Below are positions 36,040 through 49,400 of a stretch of DNA of 64,000 bases, piece after piece. A program made the translations under genes and the position numbers. The DNA comes from Antiaris toxicaria. Lineage: Eukaryota; Streptophyta; Magnoliopsida; Rosales; Moraceae. Position 1 is the first letter of the stretch, and the number at the start of each line of letters is the position of its first letter. The notes below the pieces were generated by a model that had not been told where the DNA came from, did no database searches, and was given only the letters and a program-made list of their open reading frames with translations. The DNA lies in assembly GCA_035233585.1 (NCBI GenBank), contig CP141160.1:4381001-4445000 (forward strand), written 5' to 3'.

Positions 36040-38740
36040 TTTATTTTATTTATGAAAATTCTGACCGTACTACGAGCGATATTTTTTATTATAAATAATG
36101 AAAAATATGCTCCATCTTGAGACGAAAATATTTCTTATTTAGAATTAAAAGGGGTTTTTATTTTGAGAAGAGAATGATGTTTAAATATATATAAAAAATT
36201 TTTGTTTTAGTATTATCTATTTTTAAAAAATAAAAATTTTTTCTTTTTGAAAAATAAAAAATTATCTGAATTTTTAAAAAAATAAAAAGTTATTTAAATA
36301 GGTAAAAAAATTTCATTTTCTAGAAAAAAAAAACTCTTTTTTTATTTTTTAAAAATAAAAAGTTTTTTATGTTTAGGTATGAAAATTTAAAAAGTCTATT
36401 TTTTAAAAGTGAAAAATTTTGTATTTTTCTAAAAATAAATATGTTAAATGAACAAAAGACTCTAGAATAATATTTAAATAGTAAAATGAAAAGACATCTT
36501 TTTTTTTTTTTAAATGAGACGAGTTTTCTGTTTTTAAGAGAAGAAAATAGTTTGAAATGTGTTGTCAAATAATTTTTAATATGTTTTAAAAATGGGCATG
36601 CAATCCAAATATGTTCAAAAGATTCACACAGCAAAAACTCCCTTAGACATTTACCTTATCTTGTAAAGTAAAAATAATAATAATAATATTCATTGTAGAT
36701 AAGAGTAAGATCACCACACATATTGTTTAAAATTCAACCATTTATTGCTACTTAAAAGTGATATCATATATTGGTAATTGACAATTTTTTTTAACAACTC
36801 AAATCCTTTTTATCATCTATGTAACGTTGCTCCTATCATCTTCGGTAGAGTTTTTCTTTTTCTTTTTCTTTTTATTTTTATTTTAGTCACTAGAAGAAAA
36901 AAAGTAATTTTTTTTAGTAAAACTATGTTTTTTAGTAATTTTTTGAAACCGCATTTTTTTAAAAGAACTTATATATAGAACAAAATGATTTTTAACAACA
37001 ACTAAAAATCTAAGTACAAAGTTTATAATTTCTTACTAAAACTCTAGTAGGCATTTTAAATTTTATTTAGAAGAAATTTTTTTAGAAGACACATTTTGTA
37101 TCTTTGACTGAAAGCTGTTATTGGAGAGCTAAAGTTGTTCTAACATATCATACAAACTTTCTCAAAACAGTCTTGAGTTTAAGAAATCAAAAGCATCTTC
37201 TAGGAAACTCTGACAAACAACCCTATATAAGTAGAGTATATTTCGAACATTTTGCTATATCGAAAATCAAACAATATGCCAATTTAAAATGTATGCCCAT
37301 GTATACTTGTCTACTTTCCTAAACAAGTTGTCTACCGTCCTCAACATCTCAAACGATCTAATAAATGTCCAACTGAACTTGTCCTTCTGTCTACATATTA
37401 AGATCAATCAACCTACATGTTTTTTTTTTCTTTTATAGTACTTAAAAAAAGAATTTCAAAAATAACACTGGTTTTGATTTTGTTTTTTCTTTTCCTTTTA
37501 GTTAGATTATTCTATTAATTATAGTAATTACCAACAATCACCACAGTATTATTTCCAAAATACTTAGTTCTATAAAAAAATTTAATCCAATATGCAATCC
37601 ATTTGATAAATGTAGCAAATATCATCCATGACAGCATTTTTTTTAACTTTTTTTGGGCAGCTTTGATCCTTCAGAAATAGACAATTTTTAAAAACATAAA
37701 AGGGAAAAGTTTGAAGTAATTATCACATGTTACATATGAACTACTCCTCAAGAACCATGACAACCACAAGACGTGTTCCATCTTTGGTTCATGAGATACA
37801 CACTATTAAAAAGGTAAACTTGTAAATATCCTAATTTTTTTATTTAATTTTTTTTTTGAAGGCTCTTTCATGCCATGGAAGCATGAGGCTCTACGTTTTT
37901 ATTGCTGAACTATAAAAATATAAATAAAAAAAATGCAAGCACTCATATTATTATAAGTTTTTTTTTAATGTTTATAAAACATATTAATATAAGTTGTTAA
38001 CACAAGCAAAGGGGGCTGCAACGTTAGGCCTGAATTGGAGTCAATTTGTAAGAGAGTGAATCACAGATTAGATGTATAAAAAAGCAATCTTGGTGTTGTC
38101 TCTTTTTTGTTTTGGTTAAATTTATAATTTTTAGGTGTGGTGTAAAAAAGCTGAATTAATGCATGAGGATGTGAAGTTTCTCTCACCCCAAAATAAGACC
38201 ATTTGCCAGGCAGTTTGACCGCTTTTGCAAATTATACAGAGCAAAAAAATTTGCCCTTAAAAAAAAAAAAAGAAAGATAGAAACCTTTTTGATATAGATA
38301 TTACTCCTTCTAGTGATGGAGATGCATAAATTGAGACTTTTCGATTAGAGATTAGTTGGAGTATCAACGTGTTTCTTCTCCATTAGGTTATTCTATTAAT
38401 TTGTATTCCAATACCTAATGTTGATTTAAATGCTATAATTTTTGTGTTGAAACTTATAAAGGAAAATTAAATAAATTGAAAATAACAATTTTATTATTAT
38501 CAAATGAAAAAAAAATCCACACATCAACAAATAACAATCAAATGTCAAAATTTACCATATGTTATATTTGATATCAAATTTAACATAGGGTACAATATAT
38601 GTCAAATTTAAATTATTGTATAACAGTTGTCTTATCCTAACTACTAGCATTAGCATTCTATGTAAAAAATAATTTGCTCTCACTTCTAAAAACTTTAAGA
38701 TAAAGAAACTATTATTACTTTAAATCGTTAAAGATGACAT
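36040..38740. other. AT-rich intergenic DNA with AAAAATAAAAAGTT-like repeats
   Basis: At about 36210-36430 the words TTTTTAAAAATAAAAAG recur many times in both orientations, a low-complexity patch. No gene is supported through 38740. Confidence 0.45.
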
Positions 38741-41230
38741 GACTCATTCATACTAATTACTCAAGAAACGGGACAAAAGATATTGATCTTGGCTGTACAA
38801 ATCTGGCAACGCATTGCATGAAAAAATTACCCCAGCCTCGTGCTCTTTCAAAAGATAAGGAATATTGATCCGATTTCCTTCTATTTGCCTTTTGTTATAT
38901 GCATAATGTAGCAGACAATGACATCCGAACACACATGTGTAATTATTATAATCCAAGAAAAAATTGTGTTATACTCGTTTGAGGGTCTTAACCACGAGTA
39001 ACGACGGCGCATGATAATGAAGAAGATTTTATCTAAAGCATTCGTTTTTATTAACTTAAAAATTTTAGTCATCTATGTAATGTTAGAGTCTCTTTTTTTT
39101 TTTTTTTTTAGTATAGATTGTATATTTGATGGACTTTATGAATCTTGACGTATTAGTTGATTTGATCAAATTCTTATTATCTCATTCGTGATCTTAATAG
39201 ACTCTTTTAATAACACTAGATGAGGGGGTGAAGCATTGGTGGATCTATTAAGGGTTGAGTGAGGTTGTGACTTTAATTGAAATTATTTTTTTTTTCTATT
39301 AATTCTACCCCAATACTTTTATGTTTTTTTTGCTTTGCCTCTAATAACAATTAAAAATTCTTACATGGTTTCTATTAAAATTTATTTCACCCAAAAATTT
39401 TATGATTTCCCTACTTTGCACTCGCTAAAATTAATTCTCATCCCATTAAAATTTCACCTTTTAATTTTTATATTTCAAAGTTACTTAAAAAAAAAAAATT
39501 TATATACGCCTTCAGTAAAATATATAATTGATTTCACCTTTGGCGTAAAGGCATCACTTTTATATATATGTGTATGTGTGTATATATATATATATATTAC
39601 GGATCTTATAATTTCAAACCGACAACTCATAGTTAAATACGGGCAAAACGTGTGTACTAGACCATTTATGTTTCATCAACGTCAAGTAAAGGTCAGATGT
39701 TTCATACCCTTTGATGGTCTGCTATCAATTCCGAGTGGGGCCTATTGGTAACAACCATATTAGTTAGTAACCCCACTAGCTGGAGATTATTTATAATGAA
39801 GTAATAATTGGGAGCACAGAAAAAAGGGTTTTATATATACAAAAGTTAATGTTGTGTCACGGTAATCATTAAAGTTCTATATTTTTCACTTTGACCATTT
39901 AAAGAGTATAACAAGTTACCTAGGCATGCTCATAATTGGTAAATGTTCTTGGTGATGATTTTGATTCCTTTCACGCTTGGTTAGAATCTTTTAGTACTCG
40001 AACTACTGTGTTAATGATGTGCATTCGTTTGACCTAATTTTTTCCATTATCAAGCCAATCATGTGCAAAAGGAGATCTTCTTGCATTTCTCTAAGATTTG
40101 GAGAGAGAGAGAGACGATACATGTAACTAGAACAAGACACCTTAGCTAATTTTAAGAAGAAAATAACGAAAACAGATAATTTTATGGTATTTTATGGTTA
40201 CATATTGAACCATTAGAGTTATATGCTTTAGTCATTATATTTATATAAGACTTTTTGATTATTTGTATATTTATTTTTGATGAGAATTTGATAGATATAA
40301 CATTTAAAAACATACAATATTGGTACAAACATCCTATCATAGAAAACTCATAGGTAATGTGACCTTAATGAGTTATTTTTTGTTCAAATGGATAATATTG
40401 TCAAGATATTCCATGTCTTGTAATTAACCTTTGATCATATATATGACATTAATATGCATATTTTATAACAAATTTAAACGCGTATTTCATGTATGTATAT
40501 ACTTTACTAGTCTAGCATTGATAAAAAATTTCAATTGCTACCTCTATAATGTAAAGTGTTTCATAAAAAATAGACATTTTCAGAATTAAACAAAATTACA
40601 TATTCTCAAGTTAAATCAAGAATTTAGATGACGGAGAAAAAGTATCGAGATTTTTTTTTCTTTAAACGATAAGAATAGAAGCAGGATGATAATATTGACC
40701 CTTTTTTCACGAGCAACAAAACAATAATCCTCTTAAATCGTGATGCCTTGCAACTTAAAAATCTTTAATCCCAAAGGATCTTTGACTAATCTCTCTTACT
40801 TTTCCTAAATCTCCCTTTTGTAATTTTTTTTTTCTCCTAAAGATAACGACCCCTTATCTTGTATGCATTTTATTTTACTGAATGTGGCATTATTCCTTGC
40901 CTCATCATGGCTCATGCATGCTTCTTTTTACTGCTAAGATCTTCAATTTTTTGTTTTTTAGAAGAAGATCTTCCGAATTAGATCAACGATATACGCCTTC
41001 AAAGTAAATTAATTATGTCCCTATAGTTACAAATGCAATTCTTATCACGCATGCCAAGAAAAGAATCAGCTTTTGAAGCTGAAAGGGCTGAAAATATTAG
41101 TGAAGAACAGAAAACGTTAACGAAATTTGTAACCCCAAAAAAAATGTATTGGATTATTTTATTTTATTTTATTTTTTTGGTTCAAGAAAGATTTTACAAG
41201 TATAACAAAGAAGAAAAAAGTTGTGGAAAT
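38740..41230. other. AT-rich intergenic DNA, no supported gene
   Basis: Short minus-strand frames at 38753-39072 include MRRRYSWLRPSNEYNTIFSW, which I do not recognise. A (TA)n/(TG)n tract lies at 39561-39597. Confidence 0.4.
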
Positions 41231-41239
41231 CACAGCTAT

Positions 41240-43489
41240 TTACCAACTGTCTAGTTCATCATATATCCTTTCTACAATCCCAAAATGAACTTTTGACTGC
41301 GCGATTTCTACTCGAGATAATTCAAAAGTGCCCTTTTTCTGTTCTTCCTTTCTCCAATAATCCCATACATCAAGAATGCTAAGATAAGAACGTTTGTCTA
41401 GTGCCATTAGAGGTTTAGGGAGGTGGGACTTTAGAGGAGGATGGATGTTGGTCCGATCCCCACTAAATTTACGAAATGTCTTATACCTAATACTATATGT
41501 GATGCGGTATTTGTAATTTTTTATATAAAAATTCATAATAAATAGTTGATTTATATGTAACTTTCTTGTTTAGAATATAATCACATAATACTATTTATAT
41601 ATTAGTGTAAAGGATAATTGTCACTTGAAAACATTACGTCTAAATACCTAATTGGTATAATATAACACATATTAAGCTACAAATGGTGTATAGGAGGGGC
41701 TCTTTATGAATTTGTTTTGCAGCATAAAAAGGAAATCGATGATGCTTTTACGCTTATAGTTTCCCACCCATTTAAGAATTTGTAAAACCACAAGTGAAGC
41801 AAAATAAAAACTTGAAATGTTTTCTTATCAAGCTCAATAATCTCAAAGCAAGGACGTGAAAAATCAAACTCTAATGTTAAGACTGGTAGAGACCTGAAAA
41901 AAAAAATCCACAACCATTATGTACTGTATAAAGTTGTTTAGCCTCAACACATTGCAAAGATCATAACCGATAACTACAAGAAAATAGAGCAAAGCTACCA
42001 TGTGCATGTAAACAATGGTAACAATCCAAGCACCACGGCTCAACATAGGAAAAGTGATGGAAAGCAATTAATTATGAGTAGTTATCTTGTCCTATGCTTT
42101 CAACAACCCGAAATCCAAGACAATCCCAAGACAGACAAAAGCTGCAACTTGACGTGTTGGCCACATTGGCCGACCCTAAACATAGCAATAAATCTCAAAA
42201 GCCTATCAACCATGAAAGCTAAAGTACTGGAACCTAACAAGAATTATCTTTAACATTGCCCTTTTGCAGCTTTATTGAACACGACTCATCCACGAAACGT
42301 TTTTCCCACACTGCCATATAATAGAGACAATTTGTGCTACATCAATGGACCCCCCTTTCTCCGAGTAAAAAAGGGTTCACGGCCTTCACAACAAACAACG
42401 TTTGTCACTTTTGACATTTTGTTGAATATACAAGGGCCTTGCATGTGGGGAAGGTTAGAGTGAATGATTTTTTCTTCCCTTTTTTCTTCTCTTTCTTTCC
42501 CCCCCCACTAAGTTACAAACACTAAAGAATTCAAAAGATCAGAACATGTACCCTACAGGCGTAGGACATTCTGTTGTCTAGGTGTTGGACAGTCCTACAC
42601 TGTGACGACCCAATGATAGTTGGCTTCTTGGAGGGAAGAATCTTTTTTTTCTCCAGCATGTTTCAACAAATCAACAGTGATAAAGGAAATTACCCCGCTG
42701 GGGCAATTCTGCGGGCGACAAAGGAGGTATTTGGAGAGAAGCTTCATTATCCGAAATCTATAAGTGTTTTTGTTTTTCTTTAGTAACAGTTATAGATCGC
42801 ATGCATGCTGTAAAAGAAATTATTACAAATAATATTTAAAAAAAAAAGGGGCCCGTTTTGCAATGGGGTCAATAGATTATGGCCAAACCAACCGAATCGA
42901 GCATATCATTAAGCAGGCCTTAAAATAGAATTAGTAAGGGATATGACAGTCATTCCACCTTATCAAGTACATGTACAAAAATTTCACTTGAAAATTGAAG
43001 ACAGTGGTCTATGATCACTTCAACCATAAACTCACGTGAAAAGTGGAGAGAGAGAGAGTCCAACTGAACATAAGCTGGCAAAGGATTACCAGATTTTGCA
43101 GAATAATTGATTGGTTGGTAGTAATGATGATCTTATTCCGTGTGTATTACACTTCAAAATGTTTTCTGAACATAAACAAGTCTTCACACTTTAGAAGAAA
43201 CAAAACAGAGAAATATAACACACAAAGAAGGAAAATCAAGAACTGTTCACGGGTTCTAATCCTTTTTTTTTTTTTTTTTTTTTGGATACGCTAAGCTGAG
43301 AAGTATTTTCTAAGTCCGCCCATTTGGGGAGAAAGCAATAAACAATACAAAGCCAAAACAAAAGAACCTGAACAAAATGATCAGCTATACGGGCAGGATC
43401 CAAAAAAAAAAAGACAGACAACCTCCTCAGCATCAGCAGCTCACATGACGCAGCAAAATTGTAGCTGACGGTGTACAGGAATCTTTTTC
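41240..43489. other. Intergenic 3' flank of HCS1
   Basis: A minus-strand frame at 41240-41536 (including LDKRSYLSILDVWDYWRKEE) is somewhat protein-like but unrecognised. The rest is low-complexity. Part of the right end (below 43490) should be the HCS1 3' UTR, but I could not place the poly(A) site; a 20-base T tract lies at 43262-43282. Confidence 0.35.
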
Positions 43490-46400
43490 TCAGTCAAGCT
43501 TCCTTCTAACCAGGCCTCTGAAGAAGTCAAAACTAAACGGACAACGGAAACAGTGTCATAATTACTTGTATTGAAATCACAACAATATCAACTGAAAAAA
43601 CTCAGAAGAAAATTGCTTTAATGTAAAATATTACGATAAAATTTAAATTTAGATCATAGGTTTAATTTTAAGTTTTCTAAAATATTACACAAATAAATAT
43701 ATAAATTCAAATATAAAATTTTAATTTTATATTTAACTTCCATAAAAATCAATTTATTTACTTTATCAATAGGATTCGTTTTAATACCATTTAAATATAA
43801 TCAAACCGATGCAATATTACTTGTATACAATCAAACAGATACCCTAAGGTGCCATCTTCTCCAACGAAGGCAAATCCAACTTCATCGCTCACAAGAACTC
43901 GCAAACCCACATCTCCATCATTGCCCCTCCACCTCCATCTCACCCATTGACGCCCTGCACGATAACATCAGCATCATCATCTCCCAAGACGTCCTCATCC
44001 TCTTCAACGAGTCCGACAGCACCGACAAGCTCCTTCGGCTTCTCACCCACTGTGGAAGGCTCAGATCAACCGCTTCCTCCAGTCAATCACCGACACAAGC
44101 TTGCATCTCTGAGCCTTCACCAAGTGGTTTTGCACACCCCGGACCCCAGTTAAAATGGAGCAGACAATTGATTTCTTTTTGATCGAATCAATAAGAGCAA
44201 ATTAAAAGGAAGACCAAGCCAATCTCATTGCCAGGGGGACTAGGTCCAATCCCTTCGCAGGGGTTGGAGTTCATCAACCGTAGGTTGGCTTTTTTTTCTT
44301 TTTTTTTTTTTTTATTTTTTAGTGTACAATTTTATAAACTAATGTGCATTATAGTGATTATAGACAAACAAATTTTAACTGCTCAATTAAATTAGAACAA
44401 TCTAAAAATAATTCCTACCATAAAGTAGTTCTTACTAGTCATTCCTTGCATTAAATGTGTGATTATATAATTTTGTTAAAAGATAATATTTGTAGCGTAA
44501 AAATATAAAAATTGAGTGTGATATGAATTTCTATAAAAAAAATAATAATAATAACAATAATAATAATAAGAAAATAAAATTATATGAATTCAATTGTTAT
44601 AAATAGTGAAATAATTTAAACACACTAAAATATATCACCCCCAATTAAACATCCATTGCATTTAAACGCAAAAAATCCATACCCAAACAAGAGCCAAAAC
44701 GTTTATTTGTCGAAAAAACAAAAAGGGCCAAATATTGTGGACATTTCTTTGCGGACAGCAAATAGATTTAGCATTGTGTTAGACCAACAAAGACATTTGA
44801 ACATTAATAAATGGCGAGATGTTCTGCAGAACTGATGGCAATCAAAAGGAAAACTGTCACCAGAGACCACACCAGCGATGGCATGATGACAAAGAAATTC
44901 TACTTGGAGTTTTCACTTGTATCACTTCTTGAGTTCCAAGTTTTAACACAAACAATGTTTTAACCTTTTGGCAAAAAGACTTATGTGCAACCATTCTTGA
45001 AGTTTGAGAGTTATTAGCTGTTAAAAACTTAGGATCAAGATACTTATCATCCCACCTGTAGTCTTAACAGACTTTTTAAATGACATCAGGAGGAACATAA
45101 GGAGACCACTGATTACTTTATATTAACTTAAAAATAAAAAAAACTATCACCACCGAGATTCTCCTGTTTTAAATTTCATACCACTAAAGTGATTCCTTGA
45201 TGCACGTGTAAAAGCACCCAAAAGATGTTATTAAAGTATTTAGCACAAAATGGAAGAACGCAAGATGAAAGACCAGGGCACACGACAAGACCTCATACAT
45301 GGATATAGATGCAGTGAACGGATTATGTTAAAATGTATTAAATTTATACCGGACAATTTTTTCCATAAAAGCCGTTCACCGAAGTAGAGGAATCTTATAA
45401 ATTGTCAAAGAAAGAATACAAGTTGAATCTAAACTTTTGTGTAGTACAAATATCTATGTTAGTGCTATATTGGCACGCACAAAAAGCAGTGCCAAAATAG
45501 CATATCTGATATGTTATTTTATTTTGTTCTCTAATTCATAATGCAAACTTGTTCTTTAAGTTTTGTAACTCGTAAAGAAAAATTTTCGGCTTGAGTAATT
45601 TAAGAAATGAGTATTGTAATAATTAAGGGGAGAAAAAAAATCCATACATCAACCAGAAGTGCAGGCCGCTGTCCAAGACAGCTAAAATATCACATCGAAA
45701 AGGGGCTTAATTCAACTGAACATATATTTATGGGGAAAAGCAGCAACAATTTACGAAAGGAAGAGAAGTAACCTGACCAGATGCTTAATATAAAATCCCA
45801 CTTCTGCTTAACTGATAGGTAGGTTGATGGGAATCAATTATTAAAATGCAGAATTAATTACGAGATAGGGAAAATATATATATATACACACACGCAAACA
45901 CCCACGAGTCTACAAGATAATACTTGTAACAGAAGTTATTAGGAGATGGGGGGAAAAATACACACACACACACACACACACAAACACACACGAGACTAGA
46001 AGAAAATACTTGCATACTTAACGTCTCTAAATGAAGAATTATAAAACATTTCTTTTGGCACAAGAAGGAACAAAACAGAACAAGACTGAAAACATATATA
46101 AATATATATATATATATGCATAAACACCGGACTATGTTATTTATCCTCATATCATGCAGCAACTTATATTATCCCAATTCGACCACACAGAGCCAAACAT
46201 GTCTCGTTTAGTGAAATTGTGTAGATAGCAAACGTATGGTGTACCCAAAATTGTCTTATTTGCCAAGTTTTACTTACGCTAAAGAGAAAGGGGAATAAAA
46301 TATCAATAGAGTTGGTTTTGATTGACGATGACACTCAACCTTCTCAATCTGGTGCATTTCACTATTTTCTAGCTCAGTTCCACTATAAAAAATAAAAAAT

Positions 46401-49400
46401 AAAAAATAATTTAAAAAAAAATCCAAACATTCGGTCTTAACTTCAAGGCTCTTTGTTTACCATAAATTCACTTTTGGATTTCTGAACAACCTTACAGGTG
46501 ATTTATAAAAACACAATACAATAGCGCGCCGTTTACTTTCAACATTGCTTTAGCATTGTATTCAAATACAATTCAATTTTCATCCAAACACAAAAATATT
46601 ATATTCAAATGCCAATCACATCACATTTTAAATCCAATACAACCACTATTTATTATTTTACCTTTTCTATTATATTATTTAATCACATCACATTCTCTCT
46701 TTCTCTTTCCTTTTTTCTTCTCTATTTTTACCCATCACATCACATATTCATTATTTAAATACTTTTATCCAAATACACGTTGCATTCAAATGCAACATAA
46801 ATACTTTTCCTCCAAATGCAAATTACATTCAATGCATTGCATTCAAATGCAATGCAAACACAATACGTTTACCAAACAAAGCCTAACTATCTATGTAGTT
46901 CTTTTTCGCTCGAATTATGTGTACTATTTTGTGGTTGAATGAAAGATAAACGAACTAAAAATTAATTGAGACTGCAGTAAAAATTATATTTCATTGTTAG
47001 AAGAGACTACAAAATTTATAAACTTAGTTTCAGATAATTTACCTATTGCCATCGGGATGAAGTTCACACATCTGATAGTCATCACCAACAGCTAATAAAT
47101 ATCCCGAGGAGGTCAAACCCTATAAATAAAAGATTGAAATACTATGAAAACAATACCCAAATTACTGTGTTTAGAAATTATATATCCAAAAAAAAGGAGG
47201 AAAAAGAAAGAAAGAGTTTCTAACAGAAAAACACAAATATCAAACAATGAAGTGGCAAAACTGAATCAGCACAAATGCTACTATCAGTTATGGTGTAGAT
47301 AGCTCTAAGTCAATAACTCAGCTAGCAACTCTCTCAATCTGCCATGCTCATAGCCTCTACCTGTATTGTGACTGCATTTTCTATCACTTGGTCCTCGTTT
47401 GTTTCTTGCACAATAACTCTCTGCCCACTGCACATGCAAAACGTAATCATGACTTCAGAAGTACAGGACAAGCCAGCAGGGGGAAAAAAAAGGTCGATAG
47501 CATGTGGCTTCAACAACATAAATCGGTTCAATCTCGAATCAAAACATGAACAGAACCAAAAATAAATAAAAAAAGGCGTACCCATTGTAAAAGTTGGTAA
47601 AAGGCTAAGAAAGCACAACATCAAAAGCTTCCTTAATTTTTTGATAGTACATAAGATTGTAAGGGGCAAAAGATAGACTTGAACTAACTTTTAAAAAAAA
47701 AAAAAAAAAAAAAAAGATAAGAAAAGGATAAACACGAACTTGAGATTTATCCTCACCCAAACATTTATAAGCAGAATTTCTCAGCCATAAAATGCATGTG
47801 TATGCAAAGAAAATCTCGTTTGGTCCTCATGCCAATGAAGGTGTCCAATAAAAAGAAAATGATGTTCCTCTGTAAAATGCACTTGGTCGTTTAAGTTGCA
47901 GACAAGAGACCAGTAAATATCCACATATACCTGTGTAGCCATGTTTTATAGTACAGCTCCTCAAGAGCCTGAAATCCTGCATAGTATTAACAAAGAGCTT
48001 AGCCACTACCATTTACTTTAAATTGTACCTATGGAAGAAAAATCCAGTTTTCACTAATGTTATGGCATCTGAATGGTACAATAAAACGACAACCAAAGCT
48101 TATCAAGTAATTTCTGCAATAAGAATGGCATTAAGCATAACCATTTACAGTTTTTCAGCACTGAGAGTTTTTAAGCACTGAAATCCTGCTAATTGGTGCA
48201 CATAGTATAGAGGGAAAAGAAGTGTAAAAGCATCGAATATCAAAGCAGTAAATAACTTTTCAAATATCAAAAGTAATTTATGGTGAAACACATGACAGTG
48301 ATTTACCTTGATCTATGAAAATATCAAAGAACTTCTCAAATTTGCTAAAGAAGGTGGTAAGAATATCTTCTCTTGCAAACTTGTAATCTACATCTGACAA
48401 TTCTTTAAGAAATGCATTCAAACATGTTGTTGGTTTTTCATTATCAACATTCAGACCTATACCTGCAAGAACATAAGCAAATTGATATTCAATCATACCA
48501 AATAAACTTTAAACAGGAGCTTAGCTCTTTTTACATTTAGATAAACTGCATCTAATGGAATCCGTAAATAATAATTTCAAAGCAGAAACACAGCTTCAAA
48601 GAATTATAAATAACAAAACAGTGTAGGTTTGTAGTAGCCAGCTTTAGGACTTAAGATAGAAAATTTGCACATCATTCATCCAGAGGAAGAGGAAGAGTTC
48701 ATTTACCGACACTGACATTGAACTTCTTCGACTTATAGGCTGAAGAGCAGAGAACTCCTCCAACTTTGAGGTTGTTCAGATAAAGATCATTCGGCCATTT
48801 TATTCTAATGTCAACATATGGTAGACCCTGGAATGAATATCATCCAGAACAATCATATCAATTTAAAACTCCAAAATCAAACATTAACTGGCTGTAAAAT
48901 AACAACTAATTCATGCTGTGCATGGTCCGGACTCTGGATATACAACATGGCAAGAGTACTAGGTTTGAATAATTTGAGCATGTCAATATCATCCATTCTT
49001 CTATAGTATTAATCAGATATTAATAGCTTTTTTTTACGACTTTAAGTCGATTGAATACAATTTTTTTAGAACCACTCTTTACTCTACAAGACTGCACAAT
49101 GGACCAATTTTTCTCCATATGGTTCGATCATGTGGTCTATTAGGAATTAGACGAACAACATCAGAGTGCTCAGCAAAAGGCACCCATAATTCTCTAAAAG
49201 GACGTGCATAAATGAAAAATATCAAGTAAATATGCAAGTAAAAAGGTTCTTCTTACGCAATATATATTGGAAAAATGCTTACCATCCTATATTATTAGTT
49301 TGCGTCCGTACAGAATATCAACTACATCCTAGTATTTGTTAAAATATACTAGCTATGTCCACCAATGGCAATCTCGCTCTTTTTTCCTATCTTTTTCTCA

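Larger units (their letters stand above)
43533..47042 (-). other. HCS1 last intron (3.5 kb)
   Basis: Donor AATAG|GTAAAT at 47042 and acceptor GTTTAG before the last exon at 43532. It carries a gene fragment (about 43850-44260), a MITE (46518-46885) and microsatellites. Failure to splice it would add an immediate stop (AGG TAA), removing the terminal FDFFRGLVRRKLD. Confidence 0.85.

Noticed and set aside
41240..41536. Minus-strand 98-codon frame left of HCS1
   Set aside because: Some protein-like text but no known motif, no splice partners and AT-rich termini, so not called as a gene.
46556..46942. 128-codon plus-strand frame
   Set aside because: It falls inside MITE copy D in the HCS1 intron, with no constrained protein look.
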